Numbered from the stretch's first letter, positions 1 to 6,372 are shown. The stretch: 6,475 nt of DNA from an uncultured Ruminococcus sp. (GCA_902772795.1 CACYBZ010000224.1:1-6475), one strand, 5' to 3'. Translations and numbers: made by a program. Notes: generated by a model from the letters alone, not told the origin.

Positions 1-430
1 ACTTTCACCCGCAGAGGGTTCAAGAAAAGCAGTCAAGCGTGTCGGCAGAGGACACGGTTCAGGACAGGGAAAGACGGCAGGCAAAGGTCATAAAGGTCAG
101 AAAGCCCGTTCAGGCGGTGGCGTAAGACCCGGCTTTGAAGGCGGACAGATGCCCATGCAGAGAAGACTTCCCAAAAGAGGTTTCAACAACATCTTTGCCA
201 AGACAGTTGTTAGTGTCAACCTCGGCAGTCTGGAAAAGAAATTCGATGACGGTGCAGTCGTAGACGTACAGGCACTCAAGGACGCAGGTCTTGTCAAGAA
301 TTCTTTTGACGCTGTCAAGATTTTGGGTAACGGAACACTTACCAAAAAACTGGAAGTCAAGGTGAACGCATATTCCGCATCTGCAAAGGAGAAAATCGAA
401 GCAGTAGGCGGAAAGGCTGAGGTGGTTTAA
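1..430 (+). CDS. rplO: 50S ribosomal protein L15, 5' end cut off by window edge
   Basis: L15 is a late-assembling protein of the large ribosomal subunit that binds 23S rRNA. The reading frame enters at base 2 with residues LSPAEGSRK and runs 142 codons to TAA at 428-430. The family normally begins about five residues earlier (MKLHE-type start), so only the extreme N-terminus is missing. The visible N-terminal third is the long Gly/Lys/Arg-rich rRNA-binding extension ([22 protein letters not shown]), followed by the L15 signature [15 protein letters not shown]. The C-terminal globular half ends in KAEVV. The stop codon is directly followed by the TTG start of secY, and the secY ribosome binding site lies inside the last codons of rplO, so the two are probably translationally coupled. 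A later ATG at 149 is internal and not the real start. Identification is secure. Confidence 0.97.
   Translation, partial: LSPAEGSRKAVKRVGRGHGSGQGKTAGKGHKGQKARSGGGVRPGFEGGQMPMQRRLPKRGFNNIFAKTVVSVNLGSLEKKFDDGAVVDVQALKDAGLVKNSFDAVKILGNGTLTKKLEVKVNAYSASAKEKIEAVGGKAEVV
419..425 (+). promoter_or_regulatory. Ribosome binding site of secY, inside the rplO 3' end
   Basis: GAGGTGG at 419-425 matches the distal part of the Firmicute Shine-Dalgarno sequence (GGAGGTGA). It lies five to six bases before TTG 431. Together with the family-typical N-terminus encoded from TTG, it supports an uncommon TTG initiation codon for secY. Confidence 0.75.
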
Positions 431-1741
431 TTGTTCAAAACCATTCATAATGCCTGGAAGGTTCCCGACCTCAGAAAGAAACTGTTCTTTACATTAATGA
501 TTATCATCGTATTCAGAATCGGTTCGGTTATTCCCGTACCGTTTCTGGATATGGAAGCACTCAAGCAGGCAATGAGCAAACTGACATCGGTAGAAAGCGG
601 TTCGATGTTTGCTTATCTGGATACCTTGTCAGGCGGTGCATTTTCCAATGCGACACTGTTCGCCATGGGAGTAACGCCCTATATCAACAGTTCCATTATC
701 ATTCAGCTTCTGACCGTTGCGATTCCCGCACTGGAAAGACTCTCTAAAGAGGGCGAAGAAGGCAGAAAGAAAATGGCAACCATTACCCGATATGTCACAG
801 TAGGTCTTGGTCTGATTCAGGGTATTGCTTACTTTATCTTCCTGATGAGAAGCAATGTTCTGGAATATACCGAAGGCTTTGACTTTATTTTCTCGGCTGT
901 CGTTATTGTACTGGTATTTACGGCAGGAACGGCGTTGATGATGTGGCTTGGCGAACAGATTAACCAGTACGGCATTGGCAACGGTATTTCGATACTGTTG
1001 TTTGCGGGAATTGTTGCCAGATTTCCGCTTATCATCACACAGATTACCCAGTTCTGGGGCATGGCAATGCAGGGTGATACCAAATACTTTGTCTTTGTTC
1101 CTTTGTTTGTGGTTATCTTTCTGGCAGTTATGTGGGTTATCGTCTTTATGCAGGACGCAGAAAGAAGAATCCCCATTCAGTATGCAAAGAGAGTTGTCGG
1201 CAGAAAGATGTACGGCGGTCAGAGCAGTTATCTGCCCATCAAGGTAAGCCTTGGCGGAGTACTTCCCATCATTTTTGCCAGTTCCATTCTCTCTATTCCC
1301 AGTACGTTGCAGTTGTTCTTCCCGAACATGTCGGGCGGTTGGAAAAGTTTCGTTGAACTTTTCTCTCAGAGAGGCTGGCTGTATCCCGTACTGTACTTTA
1401 TTCTGATTATCCTGTTTGCGTATTTCTATACGTCCATTCAGTATAATCCCATCGAAATGGCAAATAATCTTCGTCAGAACAATGGTACAATTCCCGGTTA
1501 CCGTCCGGGCAAACCCACTACCGAATTTATCGCAAAGATACTTTCCAGAATTACGCTTATCGGTGCATTGTTCTTAGCCGTTATCGCAATTCTTCCTATC
1601 GTTTACGGTGATTTGACGGGTATGTCAGCGATGTCATTGGGCGGAACTTCGATTATTATCGTTGTCGGCGTTTGTCTGGAAACGGTGAAACAGATGGAAT
1701 CACAGATGATGATGCGTCATTACAAAGGATTCCTTGATTAA
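431..1741 (+). CDS. secY: Protein translocase subunit SecY
   Basis: SecY is the channel-forming subunit of the SecYEG translocon in the cytoplasmic membrane. It passes unfolded proteins outward with SecA and inserts membrane proteins. The 436-residue product has the family length and about ten hydrophobic helices, at roughly residues 17-37, 74-96, 119-139, 152-173, 183-207, 218-240, 270-296, 317-337, 371-392 and 400-420. The N-terminal motif NAWKVPDLRKK (7-17), the plug-region LSGGAF (66-71), GIGNGISILLFAGI (181-194), the cytosolic loop AERRIPIQYAKR (243-254) and the loop IPGYRPGKPT (354-363) are hallmarks. Arg358 corresponds to the conserved cytosolic arginine needed for SecA-dependent export. 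The start is TTG, abutting the rplO TAA with no spacer. Conserved residues begin right at this codon and there is no better ATG upstream. It sits between rplO and adk, the usual spc-operon position in Firmicutes. Confidence 0.98.
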   Translation: MFKTIHNAWKVPDLRKKLFFTLMIIIVFRIGSVIPVPFLDMEALKQAMSKLTSVESGSMFAYLDTLSGGAFSNATLFAMGVTPYINSSIIIQLLTVAIPALERLSKEGEEGRKKMATITRYVTVGLGLIQGIAYFIFLMRSNVLEYTEGFDFIFSAVVIVLVFTAGTALMMWLGEQINQYGIGNGISILLFAGIVARFPLIITQITQFWGMAMQGDTKYFVFVPLFVVIFLAVMWVIVFMQDAERRIPIQYAKRVVGRKMYGGQSSYLPIKVSLGGVLPIIFASSILSIPSTLQLFFPNMSGGWKSFVELFSQRGWLYPVLYFILIILFAYFYTSIQYNPIEMANNLRQNNGTIPGYRPGKPTTEFIAKILSRITLIGALFLAVIAILPIVYGDLTGMSAMSLGGTSIIIVVGVCLETVKQMESQMMMRHYKGFLD

Positions 1742-1759
1742 TATTGGAGGTATTGTACA

Positions 1760-2392
1760 ATGAACATTATTTTATTAGGTGCTCCCGGTGCAGGAAAAGG
1801 CACACAGGCGGAGAAAATTTGCGAACATCTGAACATTCCTACCATTTCCACGGGTAACATTATCCGTGCAGCGTTGAAAAACGGTACTGAAATGGGTCTG
1901 AAAGCGAAATCCTATATGGACGCAGGTCAGTTGGTTCCCGATGATGTTGTTATCGGCATTATCAAGGAAAGACTGATGGGAAGTGACTGTCAGAACGGTT
2001 TTATCCTTGACGGTTTCCCCAGAACCATTCCCCAGGCCGAGGCACTGGACGCTATGGGCGTTGAGATTGATAAGGTCATTGATATTGAAGTGGCTGATGA
2101 AGACATCGTCAGAAGAATGTCCGGTCGCCGTGTTTGTGAGAAGTGCGGGGCAAGCTATCACCTCGAATACAAGAAGCCCGAAAAAGAAGGCATCTGTAAC
2201 CTTTGCACAGGCACCCTTGTTCAACGCAAGGACGACCACCCCGATACCGTTCTTTCCAGACTTAAAATTTATCACGAAGAAACTGAACCTCTTAAAGGCT
2301 ACTATGAGAAGCAGGGTAAACTGACTATTGTAGAAGGTCAGGGAGAAATCGCCGATACTACGGCGTTGGTTTTCAAGGCGTTAGAGGACTAA
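1760..2392 (+). CDS. adk: Adenylate kinase, zinc-type long LID form
   Basis: This cytosolic enzyme interconverts ATP + AMP and 2 ADP. The 210-residue protein has the P-loop GAPGAGKGT (7-15), the AMP-binding segment STGNIIRAA (30-38) with Arg36, DGFPRT (84-89) with Arg88, and SGRR (121-124). The LID domain (about 122-160) carries Cys126-x2-Cys129 and Cys146-x2-Cys149, the tetracysteine zinc site typical of Gram-positive adenylate kinases and absent from E. coli Adk. DDHPDT (158-163) and the arginines beyond it complete the active site. The residue after STG is Asn33, where E. coli and many others have Asp. ATG 1760 is preceded by GGAGGT at 1746-1751, and the secY stop is 18 nt upstream. The next gene, map, starts 4 nt after the stop, so secY-adk-map form a co-transcribed run. 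Confidence 0.98.
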   Translation: MNIILLGAPGAGKGTQAEKICEHLNIPTISTGNIIRAALKNGTEMGLKAKSYMDAGQLVPDDVVIGIIKERLMGSDCQNGFILDGFPRTIPQAEALDAMGVEIDKVIDIEVADEDIVRRMSGRRVCEKCGASYHLEYKKPEKEGICNLCTGTLVQRKDDHPDTVLSRLKIYHEETEPLKGYYEKQGKLTIVEGQGEIADTTALVFKALED

Positions 2393-2396
2393 GTTA

Positions 2397-3152
2397 ATGA
2401 TTTCCATTAAAACGACGCGTGAATTGAACCTGATGAAAGAGGCGTGCCGAATTTCGGCAAACGCACTGCAGGTGGCAGGGCGGGCGATTGAACCCGGTAT
2501 CTCCACCAAGGAAATTGACGACATCGTTCGCAGATATATCCAGAAACAAGGTGCTACACCTTCGTTTCTGGGATATGGCGGATTTCCGGCAAGTGCGTGT
2601 ATCTCAGTCAATAATGTGGTTATCCATGGCATACCCAGCAAACACCAGAAGCTGAAAAACGGCGATATTGTCAGTGTTGATGTCGGTGCATTTATCAACG
2701 GTTTCCACGGCGACAATGCCTACACGTTCGCCTGCGGAGAGATTTCCAAAGAAGCTCAGGCACTCCTTGAGACAACCAGAGAAAGTCTTTACAAAGGTAT
2801 CGAACAGGCAAAAGCAGGAAACAGGATAGGCGATATCGGTCATGCCGTTCAGGAGTATGCCGAAAGTCGCAGTTACTCGGTGGTACGAGATTTTGTCGGT
2901 CACGGAGTAGGTGCGAAGTTACACGAAGACCCCAGCGTTCCGAATTACGGGAAAGCGGGCAGAGGTGTAAGACTTGTTCCGGGTATGGTCATTGCTATTG
3001 AACCCATGATTAATGCCGGGGACTATATGGTAAAAGTGCTTGATGACGAATGGACTACCGTTACGGTAGACGGTTCTTTGTCGGCGCATTTTGAACACAC
3101 TGTTGCGATTACCCCCGACGGGCCTGTCATCATGACAATCCCTGATTGTTGA
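2397..3152 (+). CDS. map: Methionine aminopeptidase, type I
   Basis: This metalloenzyme removes the initiator methionine from nascent proteins after deformylation, at the ribosome exit. The 251-residue product is a type I catalytic 'pita-bread' domain with no N-terminal zinc extension and no type II insertion. All five dinuclear-metal ligands are visible by comparison with E. coli Map: Asp95 (SVDVGAF), Asp106 (GFHGD), His169 (VGHGVG), Glu202 (IEPM) and Glu233 (HFEHT). The catalytic histidines are His77 (VIHGIP) and His176 (LHEDP). The start ATG 2397 lies 4 nt after the adk stop; its ribosome binding site AGAGGA (2383-2388) is embedded in the adk tail, suggesting coupling. The protein is intact and ends in Cys251. 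The adk-map pair is the standard arrangement in this cluster. Confidence 0.98.
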   Translation: MISIKTTRELNLMKEACRISANALQVAGRAIEPGISTKEIDDIVRRYIQKQGATPSFLGYGGFPASACISVNNVVIHGIPSKHQKLKNGDIVSVDVGAFINGFHGDNAYTFACGEISKEAQALLETTRESLYKGIEQAKAGNRIGDIGHAVQEYAESRSYSVVRDFVGHGVGAKLHEDPSVPNYGKAGRGVRLVPGMVIAIEPMINAGDYMVKVLDDEWTTVTVDGSLSAHFEHTVAITPDGPVIMTIPDC

Positions 3153-3170
3153 GAAAGGGCAGTATGCCAT

Positions 3171-3431
3171 ATGAAAACAGGTCAGATAGTCGAGGCAATT
3201 GCCGGCAGAGATAAAGACAGATTCTTTGTCGTTACTGAAATTGACGGGCAGTATGCTTTCCTTTGCGACGGCAAGACAAGACCCGTTGACAGACAGAAAA
3301 AGAAGAAAGTCATTCATCTGAAAGAAACAGACTGTTCTGTTTCTTTGGAGGAAGTCAGAACCAACAAAGCGTTCCGAAAAGTTTTACATCGTTTCAATTA
3401 TCCCAGGCAACACCGTAAGGAGGAAATTTGA
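3171..3431 (+). CDS. Small KOW-domain, L14e-like putative RNA-binding protein
   Basis: The 86-residue, strongly basic protein has an N-terminal KOW-like beta-barrel segment, about residues 3-50. [18 protein letters not shown] shows the GxxVxxxxGRDKG-like KOW pattern, followed by [19 protein letters not shown] with a Lys cluster at 43-46. The C-terminal part (about 51-86) is charged and basic. This resembles the small 'L14e/L6e/L27e-like' KOW proteins that many Firmicutes encode between map and infA; I recall a comparable B. subtilis ORF there. The domain suggests binding to rRNA or another structured RNA at the ribosome, but the exact role is not known to me. ATG 3171 follows AGAAAGG (3152-3158), an exact match to the upstream part of the Shine-Dalgarno complement, although the spacing is longish. 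The infA ribosome binding site lies within its last codons. The gene looks intact; its function is uncertain. Confidence 0.88.
   Translation: MKTGQIVEAIAGRDKDRFFVVTEIDGQYAFLCDGKTRPVDRQKKKKVIHLKETDCSVSLEEVRTNKAFRKVLHRFNYPRQHRKEEI
3417..3423 (+). promoter_or_regulatory. Ribosome binding site of infA, deciding its start
   Basis: AAGGAGG at 3417-3423 lies 10 nt before ATG 3434 but only 4 nt before an in-frame TTG at 3428. The ATG spacing is better and yields the canonical 72-residue IF-1, so ATG 3434 is chosen. The site lies inside the coding end of the KOW gene. Confidence 0.85.
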
Positions 3432-3433
3432 TT

Positions 3434-3652
3434 ATGTCCAAACAAGACGTAATAGAATTAGAGGGTATTGTTACCGAGGCTTTACCCAATGCACAGTTCA
3501 AGGTAGAACTCAAAAACGGTCATATTATACTGGCTCATATCTCAGGGAAACTTCGTATGAATTTTATCCGGATTCTTCCCGGGGATAAGGTAACGGTGGA
3601 GATGTCACCATACGACTTCACCAGAGGCAGAATTACTTGGCGTAGTAAATAA
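3434..3652 (+). CDS. infA: Translation initiation factor IF-1
   Basis: IF-1 binds the A site of the 30S subunit and works with IF-2 and IF-3 in start-codon selection. From ATG 3434 the product is 72 residues, exactly the length of E. coli IF-1. It is a single S1-type OB fold. The conserved core is clear: [17 protein letters not shown] (10-26), [14 protein letters not shown] (28-41), [12 protein letters not shown] (45-56) and [10 protein letters not shown] (58-67). A TTG six bases upstream would add two residues but is too close to the ribosome binding site. The start is 2 nt after the KOW-gene TGA, so translation is likely coupled. rpmJ follows after 44 nt, the usual infA-rpmJ pairing. Confidence 0.98.
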   Translation: MSKQDVIELEGIVTEALPNAQFKVELKNGHIILAHISGKLRMNFIRILPGDKVTVEMSPYDFTRGRITWRSK

Positions 3653-3696
3653 TTACACATGCAAATGTTGAATACGAAGAAAGGAATGATTATACC

Positions 3697-3810
3697 ATGA
3701 AAGTCAGACCTTCAGTTAAGAAAATCTGTGATAAATGCAAGGTTATCAAACGTAAGGGTAAGGTAATGGTTATCTGTGAAAACCCGAAACACAAACAGCG
3801 TCAGGGCTAA
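3697..3810 (+). CDS. rpmJ: 50S ribosomal protein L36, zinc-binding form
   Basis: This is the smallest protein of the large subunit and sits in 23S rRNA near the base of the stalk. The 37-codon frame reads [14 protein letters not shown] at its start and ends NPKHKQRQG, the standard L36 length. The zinc-ribbon ligands are all present: Cys11, Cys14, Cys27 and His32, so this is the zinc-containing (C+) paralogue type. ATG 3697 follows AGAAAGGA at 3678-3685, an 8-base match to the Firmicute Shine-Dalgarno complement. It is the last gene of the spc-type block. Its stop is followed almost at once by an A-tract and a strong promoter for the next block. The gene is very short and easily missed, but its identity is clear from the motif pattern and position. 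Confidence 0.97.
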   Translation: MKVRPSVKKICDKCKVIKRKGKVMVICENPKHKQRQG

Positions 3811-3811
3811 G

Positions 3812-3849
3812 AAAAAAGCGTTGACAAAACGTCGGAAATAGACTATAAT
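3812..3849 (+). promoter_or_regulatory. Strong sigma-A promoter with UP-like A-tract, upstream of rpsM
   Basis: A perfect -35 hexamer TTGACA (3821-3826) and a perfect -10 hexamer TATAAT (3844-3849) are separated by the optimal 17 nt. Immediately upstream, AAAAAAGCG (3812-3820) fits the proximal UP-element pattern (AAAAAARNR, as I remember it), which the alpha C-terminal domain contacts. The predicted transcription start is about 3856, giving a leader of about 33 nt before rpsM ATG 3889. It lies in the 78 nt rpmJ-rpsM gap, the same boundary at which E. coli separates its spc and alpha operons. It would add transcription of rpsM-rpsK-rpsD-rpoA-rplQ to any read-through from upstream. No terminator was seen before it, so read-through is also expected. 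Confidence 0.92.
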
Positions 3850-3872
3850 ACAAAATATTGACTAATTATAAT

Positions 3873-3879
3873 GGAGGTG
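3873..3879 (+). promoter_or_regulatory. Ribosome binding site of rpsM, deciding its start
   Basis: GGAGGTG at 3873-3879 is 9 nt before ATG 3889. An in-frame ATG at 3871 overlaps this site and would add six residues (MEVQHN) absent from the S13 family, so it is rejected as the start. Confidence 0.88.
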
Positions 3880-3888
3880 CAACATAAT

Positions 3889-4257
3889 ATGGCTCGTATA
3901 GCAGGTGTAGACTTGCCGAGAGATAAGAGAGTTGAAATCGGTTTGACGTATATCTTCGGTATCGGACGCAAAACTGCCAGTGACATTATTGCTGCAACAG
4001 GGGTTAATCCCGACACCCGTGTAAGGGATTTGACAGAAGATGAAGTATCAAAGTTAAGAGAATACATTGACCATAACTGCGTTGTTGAGGGTGACCTCAG
4101 ACGTGATGTTGCTTTTGATATAAAAAGACTTATCGAAATAGGTTGTTACCGTGGTGTACGTCACCGCAAGAACTTACCCGTAAGAGGTCAGCGTTCCAAG
4201 ACCAACGCTCGTACCCGTAAAGGCCCGAGAAAGACTATGGCTAACAAGAAGAAGTAA
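3889..4257 (+). CDS. rpsM: 30S ribosomal protein S13
   Basis: S13 lies in the head of the small subunit. It contacts P-site tRNA through its C-terminal tail and bridges to the large subunit. From ATG 3889 the protein is 122 residues, the family size. It begins with the characteristic [14 protein letters not shown]. The helix-hairpin-helix-like segment [10 protein letters not shown] (21-30) and the C-terminal signature [15 protein letters not shown] (88-102) followed by [11 protein letters not shown] are intact, and the tail ends in a Lys run. It is the first gene after the internal promoter at 3821-3849. Its TAA (4255-4257) overlaps the rpsK ribosome binding site (4257-4262), and the gap to rpsK is 15 nt. 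Confidence 0.98.
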   Translation: MARIAGVDLPRDKRVEIGLTYIFGIGRKTASDIIAATGVNPDTRVRDLTEDEVSKLREYIDHNCVVEGDLRRDVAFDIKRLIEIGCYRGVRHRKNLPVRGQRSKTNARTRKGPRKTMANKKK

Positions 4258-4272
4258 GGAGGGGTTTGTACT

Positions 4273-4674
4273 ATGGCAGCACCTAAAGGTAAAAAGACTG
4301 TTGTCCGCAGAAGACGTGAAAAGAAAAATATTGAACGTGGTGCGGCACACATTCAGTCAACATTCAACAACACAATCGTAACAATCACCGACGTTCAGGG
4401 TAACGCTGTATCCTGGGCAAGTGCCGGCGAACTCGGCTTCAGAGGTTCCAGAAAGTCCACACCGTTTGCCGCACAGTCCGCAGCAGAAACCGCCGCTAAA
4501 GCAGCAATGGAACATGGCATGAAGACTGTTGAAGTTTATGTCAAGGGTCCCGGTGCCGGCAGAGAGGCGGCTATCCGTGCTTTGCAGTCGGCAGGTCTTG
4601 AAGTCAACATGATTAAAGATGTGACTCCCATACCTCACAACGGTTGTCGTCCTCCCAAGAGAAGACGTGTATAA
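4273..4674 (+). CDS. rpsK: 30S ribosomal protein S11
   Basis: S11 is in the platform of the small subunit, near the mRNA exit and the E-site codon. The 133-residue product has a basic N-terminal extension ([14 protein letters not shown], 5-18). The conserved core follows: [16 protein letters not shown] (25-40), [20 protein letters not shown] (48-67) and [16 protein letters not shown] (89-104). It ends in the signature [18 protein letters not shown]. Asn123-Gly124 corresponds to the position where E. coli S11 is known to carry an isoaspartate modification; whether it occurs here cannot be seen. ATG 4273 is preceded by AAGGAGGGG (4256-4264), which begins within the rpsM stop codon. The gap to rpsD is 25 nt. 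Confidence 0.98.
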   Translation: MAAPKGKKTVVRRRREKKNIERGAAHIQSTFNNTIVTITDVQGNAVSWASAGELGFRGSRKSTPFAAQSAAETAAKAAMEHGMKTVEVYVKGPGAGREAAIRALQSAGLEVNMIKDVTPIPHNGCRPPKRRRV

Positions 4675-4699
4675 CAACATATAAGGAGGAAATTTCATT

Positions 4700-5302
4700 A
4701 TGGCAAAAAATACCCAGCCCATCGCTAAGCGTTGCAGAACTTTAGGTATTGAACCTTCCGTTATGGGATACAACAAGAAGACTTCCAACAGAAATCCCAA
4801 CGGTAACATGAGAAAAAAGAAAAGTGAATACAGCCTTCAGCTGACCGAAAAGCAGAAGGTTAAGTTTATTTACGGTATTATGGAAAAACAGTTCCGTCAT
4901 TACTACGACAGAGCCGCTAAGGCAGAGGGTAAGACAGGTGCTGTTCTTTTGACGACGATTGAACGCCGTCTGGATAATGTTGTTTTCCGTCTTGGTCTGG
5001 CTTCCACCAGAAGAGAGGCAAGACAGCTTGTCAGCCATGCTCATTTCACTGTAAACGGTAAAAAAGTAAACATTCCTTCCTACCTTGTCAAAGTAGGCGA
5101 CGTTATCAAGGTTTCCGAGAAGAGCCGTTCCACTAACCGTTTCAAGTCCATTGCTGAGGGTGAAACAAAAGCTATTGTTGCACCCAAGTGGCTTGAAAAA
5201 GATGCTGACCTGCTTGGCGGTAAAGTGGTTGCTTTCTGCGAAAGAGAAGATATTGACTTCCCTGTTGAAGAACACCTTATCGTCGAATTGTACTCCAAGT
5301 AA
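4700..5302 (+). CDS. rpsD: 30S ribosomal protein S4, cysteine-poor form
   Basis: S4 is a primary 16S rRNA-binding protein that starts assembly of the 30S body. It lines the mRNA entry channel, and in E. coli and B. subtilis it also represses its own synthesis. The 200-residue protein has an N-terminal region (RCRTLGIEPSVMGY, 11-24), a helical segment EKQKVKFIYGIMEKQFRHYY (50-69) and the S4 RNA-binding domain at about 88-150 (ERRLDNVVFRLGLASTRREARQ, then VNGKKVNIPSYLVKVGDVI). It closes with PVEEHLIVELYSK. Only one cysteine (Cys12) lies near the N-terminus, so the four-Cys zinc site of other S4 proteins is absent; this is a C- type like those of many Clostridia. The ribosome binding site AGGAGG (4684-4689) is 10 nt before ATG 4700. 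B. subtilis keeps rpsD elsewhere; here it lies within the alpha-type operon. Confidence 0.98.
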   Translation: MAKNTQPIAKRCRTLGIEPSVMGYNKKTSNRNPNGNMRKKKSEYSLQLTEKQKVKFIYGIMEKQFRHYYDRAAKAEGKTGAVLLTTIERRLDNVVFRLGLASTRREARQLVSHAHFTVNGKKVNIPSYLVKVGDVIKVSEKSRSTNRFKSIAEGETKAIVAPKWLEKDADLLGGKVVAFCEREDIDFPVEEHLIVELYSK

Positions 5303-5397
5303 TCCGCTGTATTATTGTTTTTATTTCATAGATATTTGCAGGTTTACAAACATAAGGCGGTGTTGTCATCGCCGAATGTCAATAGGGAGGTTCGCTG
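5303..5397 (+). other. 95 nt rpsD-rpoA spacer (untranslated leader of rpoA)
   Basis: This is the longest gene-free stretch in the window. It has a T-rich first half (about 5310-5335), the hairpin at 5356-5373 and the rpoA ribosome binding site GGGAGG (5385-5390), 7 nt before ATG 5398. I find no convincing promoter in it. The best candidate is TTGTAC at 5288-5293 with TATTAT at 5310-5315, spacer 16, whose -35 matches only half the consensus. No reading frame of note is present. Confidence 0.7.
5356..5373 (+). other. Hairpin in the rpoA leader
   Basis: GGCGGTG (5356-5362) can pair with CATCGCC (5367-5373) as a 7 bp stem with one G-U pair and a 4-base UUGU loop. It ends 11 nt before the rpoA ribosome binding site. 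No U-run follows, so it is not an intrinsic terminator. A role in mRNA processing, stability or protein binding is possible but only inferred. Confidence 0.55.
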
Positions 5398-6351
5398 ATG
5401 ATAGAAATTGAAAAGCCCAGAATAGAGATTGAAAAAATATCCGATGACGGTTCTTTTGGCAGATTTGTCGTAGAACCGTTGGAAAGAGGTTTCGGTAACA
5501 CACTCGGAAACAGTCTGCGAAGAGTACTCCTTTCCTCACTGGAGGGTGTAGCGGTCAAGTCACTGAAGATTGACGGCGTAGTTCATGAATTTTCGACGAT
5601 TCCCGGTGTCAGGGACGATGTTACCCAGATCGTGCTCAACATGAAAGGTCTTATTGCCAAGCTCTACTGCAACGGTGAAAAGACAGTTGAAATCAACAAG
5701 GAAGGTCCTTGTGTTGTTACAGCGGAGGATATTTCGGCTGACAGTGAGGTTGAAATTCTCAATCCCGATATGTATATTGCCACCCTTGACGAAGGTGCGA
5801 AACTCTATATGGAGATTACCCTTGACAAGGGCAGAGGCTATGTTGACAGCAAGAGCAACAAAGCCCGTATGAACAGTAATGTTAAAGGATTGTTACCTAT
5901 TGACTCGATTTATACACCGGTACTCAAGGTGAACTATACGGTGGAAAATACCCGTGTCGGACAGATTACCGACTATGACAAATTGTCACTGGACGTATGG
6001 ACGAATGGGGTTATCACCGCACAGGAGGCAGTTTCGCTTGCCGCTAAGGTACTTACCGAACATCTGAATTTGTTCGTAGAACTTGACGACAAGGGTTCTA
6101 CCACTGAAATCATGGTGGAGAAAGACGACAAGGGTAAGGAAAAAGTCCTTGAAATGACCATTGAGGAACTTGACTTGTCTGTACGTTCGTTCAACTGTCT
6201 GAAACGTGCCGGTATAAACACGGTTGAGGATTTAATCAACAAGTCCGAGGGCGATATGATGAAAGTCCGTAACCTCGGCAGAAAATCTCTGGAAGAAGTT
6301 ATCGACAAACTGGAAACACTCGGTTTTTCTCTCCAGAATGACGACGAATAA
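5398..6351 (+). CDS. rpoA: DNA-directed RNA polymerase subunit alpha
   Basis: Alpha dimerises to nucleate assembly of core RNA polymerase; its C-terminal domain contacts UP elements and activators. The 317-residue product has family length. The N-terminal domain (about 1-230) includes [28 protein letters not shown] (23-50) and [16 protein letters not shown] (63-78). A charged linker, about 230-250, contains [10 protein letters not shown]. The C-terminal domain, about 251-315, holds [13 protein letters not shown] (261-273) and [10 protein letters not shown] (292-301). Arg263, Asn266, Cys267, Gly294, Lys296 and Ser297 align with E. coli Arg265, Asn268, Cys269, Gly296, Lys298 and Ser299, so DNA minor-groove recognition should be intact. 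ATG 5398 follows GGGAGG. Two TAA codons stand in tandem at the end (6349-6354). The ribosomal protein genes on both sides are the usual alpha-operon context. Confidence 0.98.
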   Translation: MIEIEKPRIEIEKISDDGSFGRFVVEPLERGFGNTLGNSLRRVLLSSLEGVAVKSLKIDGVVHEFSTIPGVRDDVTQIVLNMKGLIAKLYCNGEKTVEINKEGPCVVTAEDISADSEVEILNPDMYIATLDEGAKLYMEITLDKGRGYVDSKSNKARMNSNVKGLLPIDSIYTPVLKVNYTVENTRVGQITDYDKLSLDVWTNGVITAQEAVSLAAKVLTEHLNLFVELDDKGSTTEIMVEKDDKGKEKVLEMTIEELDLSVRSFNCLKRAGINTVEDLINKSEGDMMKVRNLGRKSLEEVIDKLETLGFSLQNDDE

Positions 6352-6372
6352 TAAGCTATCATATAAACGGTA

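Noticed and set aside
1775..2275. 166-codon open frame on the minus strand opposite adk
   Set aside because: It is antisense to an intact adk, has no convincing ribosome binding site or recognisable motif, and fits a codon-bias shadow.
3428..3433. TTG start six bases upstream of infA ATG
   Set aside because: It would be only 4 nt from AAGGAGG and would add two residues foreign to IF-1; ATG 3434 gives the exact 72-residue family length.
3657..3668. Small ACAT-GCAA-ATGT hairpin in the infA-rpmJ gap
   Set aside because: A four-pair AT-rich stem is too weak to claim; no U-run follows, so it is not a terminator.
3668..3696. Promoter-like TTGAAT, 17 nt, TATACC before rpmJ
   Set aside because: The hexamers are imperfect (4 of 6 each) and transcription would start inside rpmJ, past its ribosome binding site.
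3858..3872. Second TTGACT and TATAAT pair just downstream of the promoter
   Set aside because: The two hexamers are only 3 nt apart, so they cannot act together. The TATAAT merges into the rpsM ribosome binding site, and no -35 element lies 16-18 nt upstream of it.
4742..5275. 177-codon open frame on the minus strand opposite rpsD
   Set aside because: It lies wholly antisense to intact rpsD, with no family features; a shadow frame.
5288..5315. Possible rpoA promoter at the rpsD 3' end
   Set aside because: The -35 TTGTAC matches only three of six positions and the spacer is 16 nt; too weak to annotate.
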